A stretch of 62,000 nucleotides of DNA, from NCBI GenBank assembly GCA_012295275.1, contig CM022673.1:10030788-10092787 (forward strand). Direction: 5' to 3'. This DNA is from Chrysomallon squamiferum (taxonomy: Eukaryota > Mollusca > Gastropoda > Neomphalida > Peltospiridae). Positions 1 to 12,683 of this stretch are shown here, in pieces. The first letter of the stretch is position 1; each line of letters starts with the position of its first letter. The position numbers and the translations under genes are program-made. The notes below the pieces were generated by a model. The model saw only the letters and a program-made list of their open reading frames with translations, was not told where the DNA came from and ran no database searches.

Positions 1-290
1 TCTCATTGAGTGTATGCGTGTGCGATTATTTTCCTGTTACATTAATTTTCATTTTTGTACTGCACTCTTCTTTTTCGTTTTTTATTCTTTTCATTCAGTA
101 ATTTTTTAATTCTCTTTTCCTTATTCTTTCTTTTTAAAATATTATTTATTTCTTCTTCTTTTTTTTTTTTTCCTTTTATTAATTTCGACCTTAACAGCAA
201 TTTGCTTGTCAAACTTACAATCTCGATTTTTAACGAAAAAAAAAAAAAAAAAAAAAAAACATTTTTTTTTTTTAAATGCCTTCTACCAAC

Positions 291-1345
291 CTGTCAAGTG
301 AAAAAGCTTTGCAGAGTGACATCTGAAGTTTTTCTGTGAACTTGTCAAAAGAACGCATTCCCTTCAACAGCACTTGAATTCTGCGACACTCTCGTGTAGT
401 GCGTTCATCCGGTCGCTTGTCTAAGATTTTCAGTGCCCATACTGGCATCTTGGTGATTGCCTGAAAAATACATATATCTGCCAACATACTCATAACACAT
501 CAGAATAAAATATACACATGTATACATGCATTCATAAATGCATACATACAGAAAAAGACACACATCCATACGTGCACATATACACAAACGTACACACACG
601 TGTGTGCATTTATATACATACATGTATATAATACATAATATTAAATACACTCAAAAGCCCAACAGATGTATAGATGCGTGGATATCTACACATGTACATA
701 AACACATACATACACACGCACACACACACAGTTATAAACACATACACACATACGTGTGCATACATTTACTCATGCATATATATATATATGTATGTATATA
801 TATATACGTACGTACGTACATACGTACATACAGACAGGGAGACAGAGAGACAGACAGTAAGATAGACAGACAGATATACAAACATATGATAGATATATTT
901 GTCTATACTAGACTGGTGTTAAGAAGTCCCGGAAGAATAATTATGAATTGTCTGTCTAGTCCTTAAATTAAGAACATTTGAGAGGAAACAAGCTAATTTG
1001 TACCTATCAAATGTAACTGTAATTCTGTTATTACAACGACAGTTCGGTTAAGTCTTGCCAAAGAGGGATATTCAAAACTAAATCCATGTTGTCTAGCTTT
1101 TTCTGTACGTCTCTCTCTTTTCCTGTCAATGTCTATTTTATTTTGACAGACTGAGAAGTTTAATTTTCTGAATAAAAGTCCTGAGCGTCGTGTCATTATT
1201 GTTTCAGGCTACGTATTTACAATAATCTTTTCCATTAGTTGTAAGGAATCTTCTTACTCGTCAGACCAGGGGCGGGAAAACCTTTCTTAATGCAGTATGT
1301 AAACACACATACACACACGTATGAATCTCTCTCTCTCTCTCTCTA

Positions 1346-1416
<71 letters not shown>

Positions 1417-2083
1417 TCTCTCTTTCTCTCTCTGTATCTCTCTCTCTATCTTTATCTCTTTCTCTCTCTGTATCTCTCTCTCTCTCTCTCTATCTCTATC
1501 TCTCTCTCTTGAATATTAATTTACTCTCACACATCAAATGCACTTTCATTCATTCATTCATTCATTCATCCATATGTCTTTTAACTCATTTATTCATTCG
1601 TTATTTTCCTCAGTCACTCATCTCGAAACATACCCTTTCCCTTGTGTAGAAGTCTTTGTTGAAGGCCAGGTTGTGAGAGCGCAGACTGCTGTAGAGAATG
1701 TGCCACTGCTGTTCAGCTGCAGAACGAATGGTCTTGTAATTTGTGTTGGCAATAATTCCCGCCATTACGCGCACCACTCTAAGTACGGTCCAAGCCGCCA
1801 TTTGAAACGTCTTCAAAGCCTGCAACAACGCGAAAGAAAAAAAAAAAAAAAAGAGTAAATATTTAGAGTCTGGTCTAATAACGACTAGAGCAATTGCAGT
1901 AATGGAGTTGCGAAAATAACGAGTGCGTAGGATGAACTACAAAAATCGAAATTAATGTTTGTTGAAATATTCAAGTTAATGAAAGATAAACATACAAGCA
2001 GAAGGTCATGTATGAAGTAAATTGTGAAATCAAATATCTGTTTGGTTCTTACAGCAGCATAATTACAGAAAATTTGCTTGATT

Positions 2084-2114
<31 letters not shown>

Positions 2115-3599
2115 TGCAATTTCTCCTTGTGAAATGTGAATAGTTTATTTATTTTATTTTAGATTAGTAGGGCTTTGACTTGATAAATGAATAAATACAT
2201 TTTAATTGTTTTACAATCACATACACTAAGGAACAAAAATTGTGTGTATGTGTGTTGTGATAATGATGCATTTTTCTGTTTGTGTATATATGAGTTAGTT
2301 TTATATTAGAAAACTAAAAACTAAATCAGTTCACCTGAAATTCGTCTTTATCTTTAGTATCTTTTTCATCGCTAATATATCTTCTGTGGCGTTTTCGACG
2401 ATATTCGACATCCTTCAATTTCTCTAATTTGTTTGACTTGCCACCAAATAACAGTAACTCTAACACAGTTCTTTTATCGACTTTGTTACCGGAAATGAGT
2501 GCGAGATTATTCTTTATCTCGTCTGCTTCCTGTTCCCGTAACTGACGTTCTTTTGTCGTTTGGCCGCTGCGCGCCAAGGCTTTCTGACAGGCCGAAATTA
2601 CGTCATTTACAGAATGTGTATAGAGATGTGTCGGGATAGTTTTCTTTTCTGTTTTCTCCAAATCCGGATAATGACACGTCTTTGGTTTGAGTTGAATTTC
2701 GCCAAGTTCAGTCATGAATGCCATTCGTGTTAATCCTTTTCTTGGAAACGATGGTGCAGAATGGAGCCATCTGTATCTGTGGAGACTTCTGTCCATGGAG
2801 ATGGAAGTAGGTCGAACTCGGTCACTGTCTCCGATTCCCCACCCAGGCGTAGTTGTCCGTTCTCCAGAAGACGCCGCTAACACGTCCATTTTATGGAATC
2901 CTTGAATACCAAGAGCACCCGCAGTTTTAGCCCGGCTGTTGATAACTCCTGTTGAAGAAGCCTTCAAGACATCTTTATTAAATCCCTGATTACTGAAATA
3001 CACTGCTGTTTTGGCTCGATTATTGCTATGACTATCATTTCGTCCTCCTAAAGATCCATCTAACTTAGATTTTGTGTGTTAAAAGGCACTGCTGTAATAG
3101 CCCGGCTATCGCCATGAAAATCTGTTCGTTCTGCTGAATTTTTTGATACCTCAGCTCTGCCGAACCCTTGACAATTTAACGTAACTGTCGATTTGTCGTG
3201 GTTACTTACTGTCCTGCCAGAAGTAGTAGTTCCTTCTCCAGAAGGTACTGTTACCTCAATTTTATTAAATCCTTGATTACTAAATATCCCCGCAGTTTTA
3301 GCTCTGTTAACAAGAAGCTTTGGCTTAAGAATAACATTTCTACTATCAGTGGCTTCTGATGTGGAATACTGATGGATACTGACTGGCAGATCATCCTGAA
3401 AATCCAAATCACTATCACTGTCTGAGTAACTACTGGAATCCGACTCTTCTAAACACTGACGTTCTTTCGGAGGTGGTTTCGTTTCTAAACCTATATTGAC
3501 ATAGTGTGGTCTTAATGCTGATTTCGATGGAGGTTGCAGAGAATATACTCCCAGAGGACAAGTTGGTACGGCTTTGGCATTGTAACCACACAGAGCCAT
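291..3599 (-). CDS. Probable cyclic nucleotide-binding domain protein (5' part, 3' end outside window)
   Basis: Three exons read on the minus strand: 2335-3599 (ATG at 3599), 1634-1819 and 291-460. Donors and acceptors fit GT-AG, and phases join (0, 0, then 2 at the left edge). The first exon encodes an acidic Ser/Asp stretch (DSSSYSDSDSDLDFQDD) followed by several degenerate copies of a motif like RAKTAGIFSNQGFNK. The second exon is hydrophobic and basic (MAAWTVLRVVRVMAG). The third (KRPDERTTRECRRIQ, then LLKGMRSFDKF) resembles the helix that leads into a cyclic-nucleotide-binding fold in CNBD-type proteins; the nucleotide-binding pocket itself would lie beyond the window. The first exon is open in two frames that switch near 3060-3080, and its length (1265 nt) is one base short of keeping frame with exon 2. 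The family call rests on the third exon only and is moderate to weak; that these are real exons is more secure. Confidence 0.5.
540..880. repeat. Compound ACAC/ATGT/ACGT/GACA microsatellite
   Basis: Interrupted CA-rich, TATG, TA, ACGT and AGAC tracts lie in the intron between the second and third exons of the CNBD-like gene. Open frames across it encode only Tyr/His/Thr-rich repeats and are not genes. Confidence 0.85.
1322..1512. repeat. (CT)n microsatellite
   Basis: About 190 bp of CT dinucleotides with scattered TATCT and TTTAT interruptions, intronic in the CNBD-like gene. The Ser/Leu open frame through it is repeat translation. Confidence 0.9.
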
Positions 3600-5777
3600 G
3601 TTTAAATTTACGTATATTCCGATGCATAAGTTAGACTCAGAATATACCCAACTTTCAACGAATGCGTAGTCAGACCTTGCGATATATGATTAATATATTA
3701 TTGTTAATGCATATCCAGCACTTCTCCCTTCTGTGTTCAAATAAAAAATATGAATTCATGTTAGTGTGTATTTTCGCAATATTATATTATTATAAAGACG
3801 TTCTCGTTATAAGCACAAAACCGTAGTATTTGGTTAAGCGCCAAACGATATTTGTATAATGATATATGTATTTCCAAATATATCTACTGTAACCTATATA
3901 TAATGTCTATTTGTCAATCCTTTACCTATGAATGTATATTGTATGTATGGTTTATAATGTCGATCAGACATAGGGGTAAAAAGTCGAAGTAGATAATAGA
4001 GAAACGGATGGATAGACAGAGTGACAAATAAATATAGGAATGTGTTAAGTCTCAGAATGGTTCATAAGGATCACACAGGTTCATTCAGAAAAAAAAGAAA
4101 GAAAGAAAAAAAAAGTAATGAGAAACAGAGCTAGACAAAGAGGATAAATAGACAGATTGTCAGACAAACAGATTTGACGGACGAATGAATGAACAGATCA
4201 ATTCAAAGAGACTGCTACAACCCAACAGACAAATAATAATAATGACAATAATAATTTATTGAATATAAAATAACGGAAAAAGAATCATAAAGAATTTAAA
4301 AAATAGTAAAATAACTCAGTCCGGTTTTCATTATGCGAAGAAATGATCTAATTTTATTTTTGCCCACTCATATTATTGTTTTTTTAGTTACAAGTTTTTG
4401 CTAATAAAATTTATAACAAGAAAATATTTGTGAACTAGCTGTATCCTCAGTCTATCAAGAATTTTTAATTTCTTTGTACGAAATAATGTCAGTTGTTTCT
4501 TTACGGATTCGTTAAATTAATTATTTGCTTTACTAGACATAATGATGGTCAAACAATACAATCATTCCAAATATACCAAATTTATATCTAGCTATAACCA
4601 ATAGAAAGACTTAAATAATTTTTAAACCAAAAAATATCTAAAAACTAACAGTCATCTTACCTATTGTTCAGAAGACATCAGCATATAAAACTTAAAATAA
4701 TAAAAACGCTTTGAATATGCCTGATTTTTAATCGGCAAGCCTTGTGTTATCCAGAGATAAACTCACATTCGTGTCAGTCATACGATGTAACAAGAGAAAT
4801 GGGCGAGAAAAAGGTTAATAACATGCCCAGGTTTAGATGAAAGAAAAAATCGCCGGTGTCAATATCTAAATAAAGCCCTAACTCAAATTACAATATGTCA
4901 TAATCGATGGCACACATTAACAGTCTGGTGTTTACATAAGTAGGATTAATTTTATATTAATCGCTTTCTCGCACCTGACCATATAAAAGAAAAAAACTGC
5001 TGTCCAAAACATTTCGATTCAGACGAGGTGACAAAAGGCGGGAAGCCGCCAAACGGGTTCTGCTCTTTTCGTGAGTATTTTTGCGCCTTTCTCTTCACAG
5101 CTGTATGTTCGTTTGTGTGGTTCGATTCTTTGGCGTTAAAAGTTAAGCGGTGACACATATCTAACAACACGCACAATCACTAAAATCGGAATAATTGAGA
5201 CATTTTATGGTCGATGGGAAATCGCCATAATCCCTTTCACGAGTTTTGTCACTGTATTTTCTTAATACGAATTACTTTTTATCGTGTCAGTGATGTCTAC
5301 GCATACGTATTTGACTATTTATTTGTTATTACGTTTGATTTTATTAATAATATTATTTAAATTTTCATCATTTTATTAGTTTTTTTGGGGAAAAAAATAT
5401 TTTTATAAGACGTACCAAGAATAAGAAATATTTACACTGAAAAAAAAACCCACAAGTACATGCATACCACATAAATATTTCGAAAAAATATTCGTGCTTT
5501 AGTGTATGGATGAGTGAATGGGTTCATCAAACATTGCACACATTGCAGTTTTCTAAATATATATTTATATATATATATATTATAAATTAGTAATATATTT
5601 ATTTATTTCAAAAATCAGTAACTATTAGTAATTTATCGTGTGTCAAATTAAAACTCACAGAATTTAATTTGGTACAGAGTGTAAATTACCATCATTTTTC
5701 CTGGAATTGTCCTAATTTCTTTTCCGATGTTCACTTTCGATGCTTTTATTTTGTCTTATTTTCTGTAAATAAAATTA

Positions 5778-5838
<61 letters not shown>

Positions 5839-6366
5839 GTAATTCAGTTAACTAAATTATTAAGCAATAATTAAAATCTTTTATTATTATTATTATTATT
5901 GCTTAATAATTTAGTTAACTGAATTATATTACAAGGTAATTTTGTTATTTTATTTTATTTTTTTAGTTATTTTTAGCTATAATAATAACTTATTCTAATT
6001 TATTCAACGTATTTCTTTTTTCTTTTTCTGTTTTTTTTTTTCAACTTTTTGTCTAATAACAATATAAAATTAAGTTATTCATGTAAGTGTTTTTTAAGTT
6101 TTAAAAACAAACCAGCAAGCAAACAAATAAATAAATAAATAAATAAAACTTTACGTTCAAAGAGGCAAAGTAATCACTACAAGGAAAAGACAAAAGGTAG
6201 GATTTATGAATAACAAAATAGACTGTTCTCCATTTGAAGTTGTCGCTTCATCACAATGCAAAATGATGAAAATTAAGAACAGTAATGTGAAACAGTACAT
6301 AAATATAGCGTACACGGAAACGTGAAAGATAACGGATCAGTTTAACGCCTCTTTCAGTGAACGAAG
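3600..6366. other. Intergenic region between CNBD-like and acid phosphatase genes
   Basis: This is presumably a shared head-to-head upstream region, since the two genes diverge. It is AT-rich with many stops in all frames. A less AT-rich patch at about 4950-5180 has an open frame on the minus strand but no recognisable domain or splice context. An (AAT)n tract and a perfect inverted repeat lie at 5777-5925. No promoter motif could be assigned with confidence. Confidence 0.6.
5777..5925. repeat. (AAT)n tract with a perfect 31-bp inverted repeat
   Basis: An (AAT)n run at 5777-5836 is followed by two arms, 5841-5871 and 5895-5925, that are exact reverse complements over 31 bp. The loop of about 23 bp contains an (ATT)n run. 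The arms begin AATTCAGTTAACTAAATT. The structure would form a long hairpin. No transposase or target-site duplication was identified. Confidence 0.85.
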
Positions 6367-6384
6367 ATGGGATCTTCGGTGTGA
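6367..6384 (+). promoter_or_regulatory. Possible short upstream ORF of the acid phosphatase mRNA
   Basis: ATG at 6367 followed by four codons and a TGA ends 12 nt before the main ATG at 6397. If the 5' leader includes this stretch, it is a minimal uORF that could lower initiation at the main start. The TGA overlaps a good donor-like GTGAGT, so this could instead be the end of a noncoding first exon. Confidence 0.35.
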
Positions 6385-6396
6385 GTGTAGAAAGCC

Positions 6397-6734
6397 ATGC
6401 ATTTTTTAAACAATGGAAAAGTTTTATTATTCATAGCATTATGTGCAGGAATTTCATCGTCGGAATCGACTCTTCGAATGGTTCAAGTGGTAAGTTGTCA
6501 GACATCCTTACAAAATGATCTATTGACGATAACATTAATAGTAATTTATAATTATATTGCAATTTTCACTTTTACTCTTAGCATATGTTACAAGCTGTTG
6601 CATATCGGTCATCAGAATATTTTTCTGTCAGTAAAGTTTAATATGAATTGGTTCAATTATTTAATTTTTTTATTTTATTTATTTAATACAATATCCCTGT
6701 TACCAGGAAGTGTTACATCTGATACGATTTTATT

Positions 6735-6791
<57 letters not shown>

Positions 6792-6794
6792 TTA

Positions 6795-6831
<37 letters not shown>

Positions 6832-9095
6832 TTTTTTTTTTTTTTTTTTTTTTATTTACATGTATTAATTTTTTTTTTTTTTTTTTTTTTTATTATTTTT
6901 TTTTTTTTTTTTTTTTTAGCAGTATATGTATATATATTTAAAATATCTTAGGATATGGATAATTTTACAAAAATTCATAAAACATTTCTGATATTTGAGT
7001 TGGATACAATTATAATTTCAACATATAATTCTATCCAATACAGATTTATTAATAATATATATATCACATGTATTTAATCTTTAATACAGATTTTTCGTCA
7101 TGGTGATCGAAGTCCAATGTTTTCATATCCAACTGACCCTTACAAAGAAGATGCATGGCCACAAGGATTTGGTCAACTTACAAAGGTCAGAGATTAATCT
7201 TATAGATATTAATATAAATATTATATTATTACAAGAATTACTATATACAGTAAAAAATCTGCATTTTAGTATATAAATAATATAATGCTAAATATATAGG
7301 AAATTAAAATATATGAATACATAATTATTACGTGTGTTAATAATTTATAATAAAAATATGCTATCCTAAAATCATCAGTAATCCTACTATGATTATGTGA
7401 TTCATTTATCATTAAATCTGAAACATAATTCCTTTTTTCTTTTTTACTATTATTATTTTTAATTATTGTTAATGTAAACTGTACATTTTTAAAATATCCA
7501 ACAGTATTTTTTTTAATTAATTTTAATTTTATATTTTTTTTTTATTTTAACAAATATTACATTATAATTTATTTTTATTTTTTTATTTTTTATTTTTTTT
7601 ATTATTTTATTTAATTTTTTTATTATTTTTTATTTTATTTTTATTTTTATTTTTTATTTTTTTGTATAGAAAGGTATGACACAATCATATGAACTGGGTC
7701 AGTTTCTAAGAAAACGATATGATGATATACTCAATTCTACTTACGTTCACTCTCAGGTAAATCAAAGTAAACATAATAATGTCTTTCTGTTATTACTAAA
7801 TAAAATAAAAAATCACGTGATAGTTCATTTTGGAAAACAAAATGGTATACATCTATAATGTTGGTACACACACACTCTTAGGGCACTCACTATTTTTTGG
7901 ACCATGCACTGTATATTGATTGCAGAATTGGGTTCACCTACATTGATCAATTTTAATTACATATTTAAAATTATTTTGTTTTCCAAAATTCAACTACAGT
8001 CACAAATATTGTTTATTTTTTCAGCAACATTTAAATTTTATATATTTCTATATCATGTATGTAATTTTCATTATTTACAAAATTCTGATAAAGATAGCAC
8101 TTTGATAACAGTTATAATTACTATTTGTTTTTTGTCAACAACATTTAAATTTATATGTGTGTCTGTGTATATCTTCATTATGTATATAGTGTTTGTTATA
8201 TAGATATATATTCAAGATCTTATAAATTGCTTGTTGATTACAACAACAATTACTATTTATTATTATTATTTTTTCAATATTGAAGTTTTATATATTTCTT
8301 CATCACATATGTAATTTTTGTCACATAGATATGTTCTCAAAATTCTGTTAGAATTACTATTTATTTTTTGTCAACAAGATTTAAGTTTTATCTTGTATGT
8401 ACTTTTTGTTATATTGATACATGTTCAAAGTTCTGATAAGGATAACAACAACACTTACAGTTACTATTTGTTTTTATTTTTGTTGTTTAATTTTTGTTAT
8501 ATAGATATATTACAAGTTCTGATAAGGATAACACTTTGATCACAGCAATGCTTACAGTTACTATTTGTTTTTGTTATTGTTATTGTAATCTAGATATATG
8601 TTCGAAGTTCTGATAAGGATAACATCAACACCTACAGTTACTATTTGTTTTTATTTTTGTTATTGTAATCTAGATATATGTTCGAAGTTCTGATAAGAAT
8701 AACAACAACACCTGCAGTTACTATTTGTTTTTGTTTTTGTTATTGTAATCTAGATATATGTTCGAAGTTCTGATAAGGATCGCGCGCTGATGACAGCCAC
8801 TGCGGTGTTGTTGGCGATGTATCCTGGGGGGTCTCAGGCTTTAAAAGATGGAATGACATGGCAGCCAGTTCCTGTACACTCAGTACCAGAAGAGAACGAT
8901 ATAGTACTCATTTATTAAAAAACATATTTTTTAAAATAGAATGTGGTTCTTAATCATAGTTTTGTGATACATAAAGAACTGAATATGTATGTATCGATAT
9001 ATCTATATATATATATATATATATACAGATATGGATATATAGAGATATAGTGATACATACATACATACATACATACATACACACAAACTCATACA

Positions 9096-9131
<36 letters not shown>

Positions 9132-9694
9132 CATACACACACAAACACACATATATATATGTAGAAATAGATATAGATATTGATAGATAGATAGACAAAT
9201 GTGTGTGTGTATTACAAAAATATATCGAGAAATATATAAAACGTTTTTCAAAAAAGAAATTGCTGTGCTTATTGGCCAATATATAACAACCAAAAAATTA
9301 TATTTAAATTAATTAAGTAATATCAAATCTTTTCTGATATTTTCTGAATTTATAATATTATGTATTACAGCTTCTGTATGCACACTGCCCAATGTACTAC
9401 AAACTTTACAAAGAGATATTGTCATCGGATTTGGCCAAAAAGATTGAACATGAAAATAAGGTAAGATATTTAATGCTATTTTTAAATTTTATTTATTTTT
9501 ATCACATTATTTATTTTTAGTAGTATGATTGATACATATTGATTGTTGATAATTTTGTTATTGTTTTTTTTTTAATTTTTTTTTTTTAACTTGTTTATGA
9601 GGTGTAATATTCTTTAATTTTGTATGTTTTAACAACAATGTTGATTTATTTATGTAGTTACGTTTTAGATTTTTTTTTTTTTTTGTTGTTTGTG

Positions 9695-9725
<31 letters not shown>

Positions 9726-10027
9726 TTCTTTCTTTATTTATTTAACTGTTTTGTTTCTTTATTTCTAACAGGATTTAATAGAATACATGGCCTACCATTC
9801 TGGGATGGATCCAACATTGAAAGCCTTACTGGAAATAACAAATCCAGTATTCTGTGAGGTAAATATATTGAATCAAATAAATATCAACAGCTTTTTCTAA
9901 CATCTCATCCCCCTTTGTTTGTTTTTTCATATCAAAATGTCTTGAAGTATCATTAAATGCACACAAACACTGACACACATACACACTCACATTCATATAT
10001 GTATCTGTATGTATGCGTTTGTGTGTG

Positions 10028-10069
<42 letters not shown>

Positions 10070-12641
10070 TTAACATGGCACTTACACCATATTTGTTTTT
10101 ATCTCTGATATATTAAATCATTATTAATGAAACTTCTGTCTGGACCTTTTTGGGAAAATAACCAGTTTCTGCCACTTGTCACTTTAGAAAGAACATGACA
10201 AGGAATTTCCTGCTTGGCTGAAGGAGGACGACACTCTAAAAAAAATCCTGGTTTTCTACGATGTTAAATCAGATCTGAAAGCAAACACAACTGCTTTGAT
10301 TAGAGTTAAAGTGGGTAAGTAGTTTTGGCAATAATATTAAATTCCATTCCTGTGATTTGCCTTCCATTCAGTCCCTCACCACTGGTATACTTTCTATTAA
10401 TTATGCATCTGGGGTTTTTTTTCTGCAGAATTACCTAGTGTGTGCATGTATTTATGTATGTATATTCTAATTTCTGTGTACATCTATATATATACAGATA
10501 AAGATAAATAATTAAATGCATATACAAATTTAGATACACATACATATACACATACACACACACATATACATATGCAGACAGACAGATAGACAGATAGACA
10601 GACAGATAGACAGACAAACAGACTGAAACAAACCTATATACATACATATACAGTGTATATATAAGTTTATTTATTTCAGGTGCTCTGCTGGGAGAAATAG
10701 TGAAGCATATTAATGACTGGGTGGAGTTCAGAAATGTCACCCAGAAACTGTTTATGTACTCAGGGGTAGCTAACTTTCAATTCTTTGTACAACTTGTGTC
10801 ACAGTTTTAGTATCAATATTAAAATAAAGTATTTGCAAAGAATTCTAGATGACATAAAACTTAATTTTAGTTTTCACTATCAAAATAAAAATGAAGTATG
10901 GTCAAATCAATCAAGACGATAAAACTTTAATTTAATTTTTGGTTTTTCATTATGAAATACAGATAAACCAGTCGAGATTAACAGAAATTTTATTCTGAAA
11001 TTTAAAATGAAGATTTAACTTCTTCATTACTTTTCACGACCACTACAACAGATTTCTTTTTGACTTTCTCTGTGGTGAGTTATAAAAAAAAATGTCTTAT
11101 ATCAGGTAGGCCAAATAAAAAATAAATAATAAATTAATAAAACAAAATTTAAAAACCCACTGAATTTTAACATCTTATTTCTCAAATACCACATTTTGAA
11201 ACCTTCTACAAAACTTTTATGATTAAAGAAACGGACAGTATCAATTATTTGTCTATATTTTAGTTTACTATGTAGTAGTATATTCATAAAGCCAAAATCA
11301 AAATTAGATATACAACAGTAGAATGTCAGGGTATGCATTATTTCTATTGTATTTCATGTTTGTCATTTTTAAAAATAACTATTAATTAATTGTTAATAAT
11401 ATATATATATATCAAAACATTTTTTTTAGCATGACACAAATATAGCAGGGATTTTGAAAGGATTACATGTGTATGACAATCGTCATCCATACTACTGCAG
11501 TTGTATCATGTTTGAGTTGCATGAAATAGAAGAAAATGATTTTGCCATCAAGTTGTTTTATCGTAAAACACCCAATTCAAAGCCAGTCCAGCTCCACATT
11601 CCAGGTTTTCCACTTTTACTTAACTTCACTAAATTATCTGTAAAAATGTGGGTTTTTAAAAAAAAAAAATTTACAATGCTGCTATGTTAGGAAATATTTA
11701 AATTAGTATATTTTGTTGTTTCTATTGTTTTATTATTATTTTAAAGATATTGTCATTTTGTTGTTATTATTATTATTTTTTAAATATTGTTTTGTATTTG
11801 TTATAATTATATTGTTATCATTATTATTATCATCATCATCATCATGATTTTCATTTTCTCTTTTCTGTTTTAGAAGAAAATATCATATTTATCCATTATT
11901 CTTGTATTATTGGTTTTTAAATTTATTTTTATTATTATTATTTTTATTATTATCATTATTATTAGGCTGTATATCTATGACATGTTCTGTTGGAGAGTTT
12001 ATTGCTATCCTGGAAGAGCTGGTCCCAGACGACCCTAAATATGAATGTTTTGGAAAACCTGGTCTGTTAGATTCAGTTTCCAAAGGTAAGCTACTGATAG
12101 TTTTCATTTTTCTATAGCTCTTTTTTATATTTATATTTAATATTTTTTTAAACCCTTAGAATTGAATAGTCTCTGTAGCAGCACACCGTAACAGTAAATT
12201 GAATGGATGCTGAAAAGGTCAGCCAGGGATGTCAGAATTTCCTTTCATTTATTTTAACTAACAGATTTACAAACTGAATAAACCTGTGCAGAACTCTGTG
12301 TATTCTGATACCTTGGACCCAGGGTTGGTCAGTTTGTCATACTATAATGTTCTAATTTAAAGGGTTAAGCAACACTGGGGAGTGTTTAAGAGAAAACACA
12401 CTCACAGAGTTTTAAATGTTGTTTCCTAAGGCAGGTAACTCTGTTTATGTAATGATTATTAGATCCATGGATTGTTGGGTTTTATCATATCTAGAAAGAT
12501 AACTCTTAAATGAAAGAATATTTACAAAAATAAACGCAGTCCTGTAGGTAATCATCTTGTGAAGGTCTTTTGTGGAACTTGCCATTAAGGAGGATTGATC
12601 TAGTGAACTTTGATGCTCAGGCATCCCTCGAGTTCATGCTC

Positions 12642-12683
<42 letters not shown>

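Noticed and set aside
1321-1512. Ser/Leu-rich open frame
   Set aside because: It is the translation of a (CT)n microsatellite.
4952-5176. Minus-strand 74-residue frame in a less AT-rich patch
   Set aside because: No domain, no splice partner and no supporting context; kept only as a note in the intergenic entry.
8950-9293. Two overlapping minus-strand frames rich in Met-Tyr-Val-Cys
   Set aside because: They translate TACA/TA microsatellites in a phosphatase intron.
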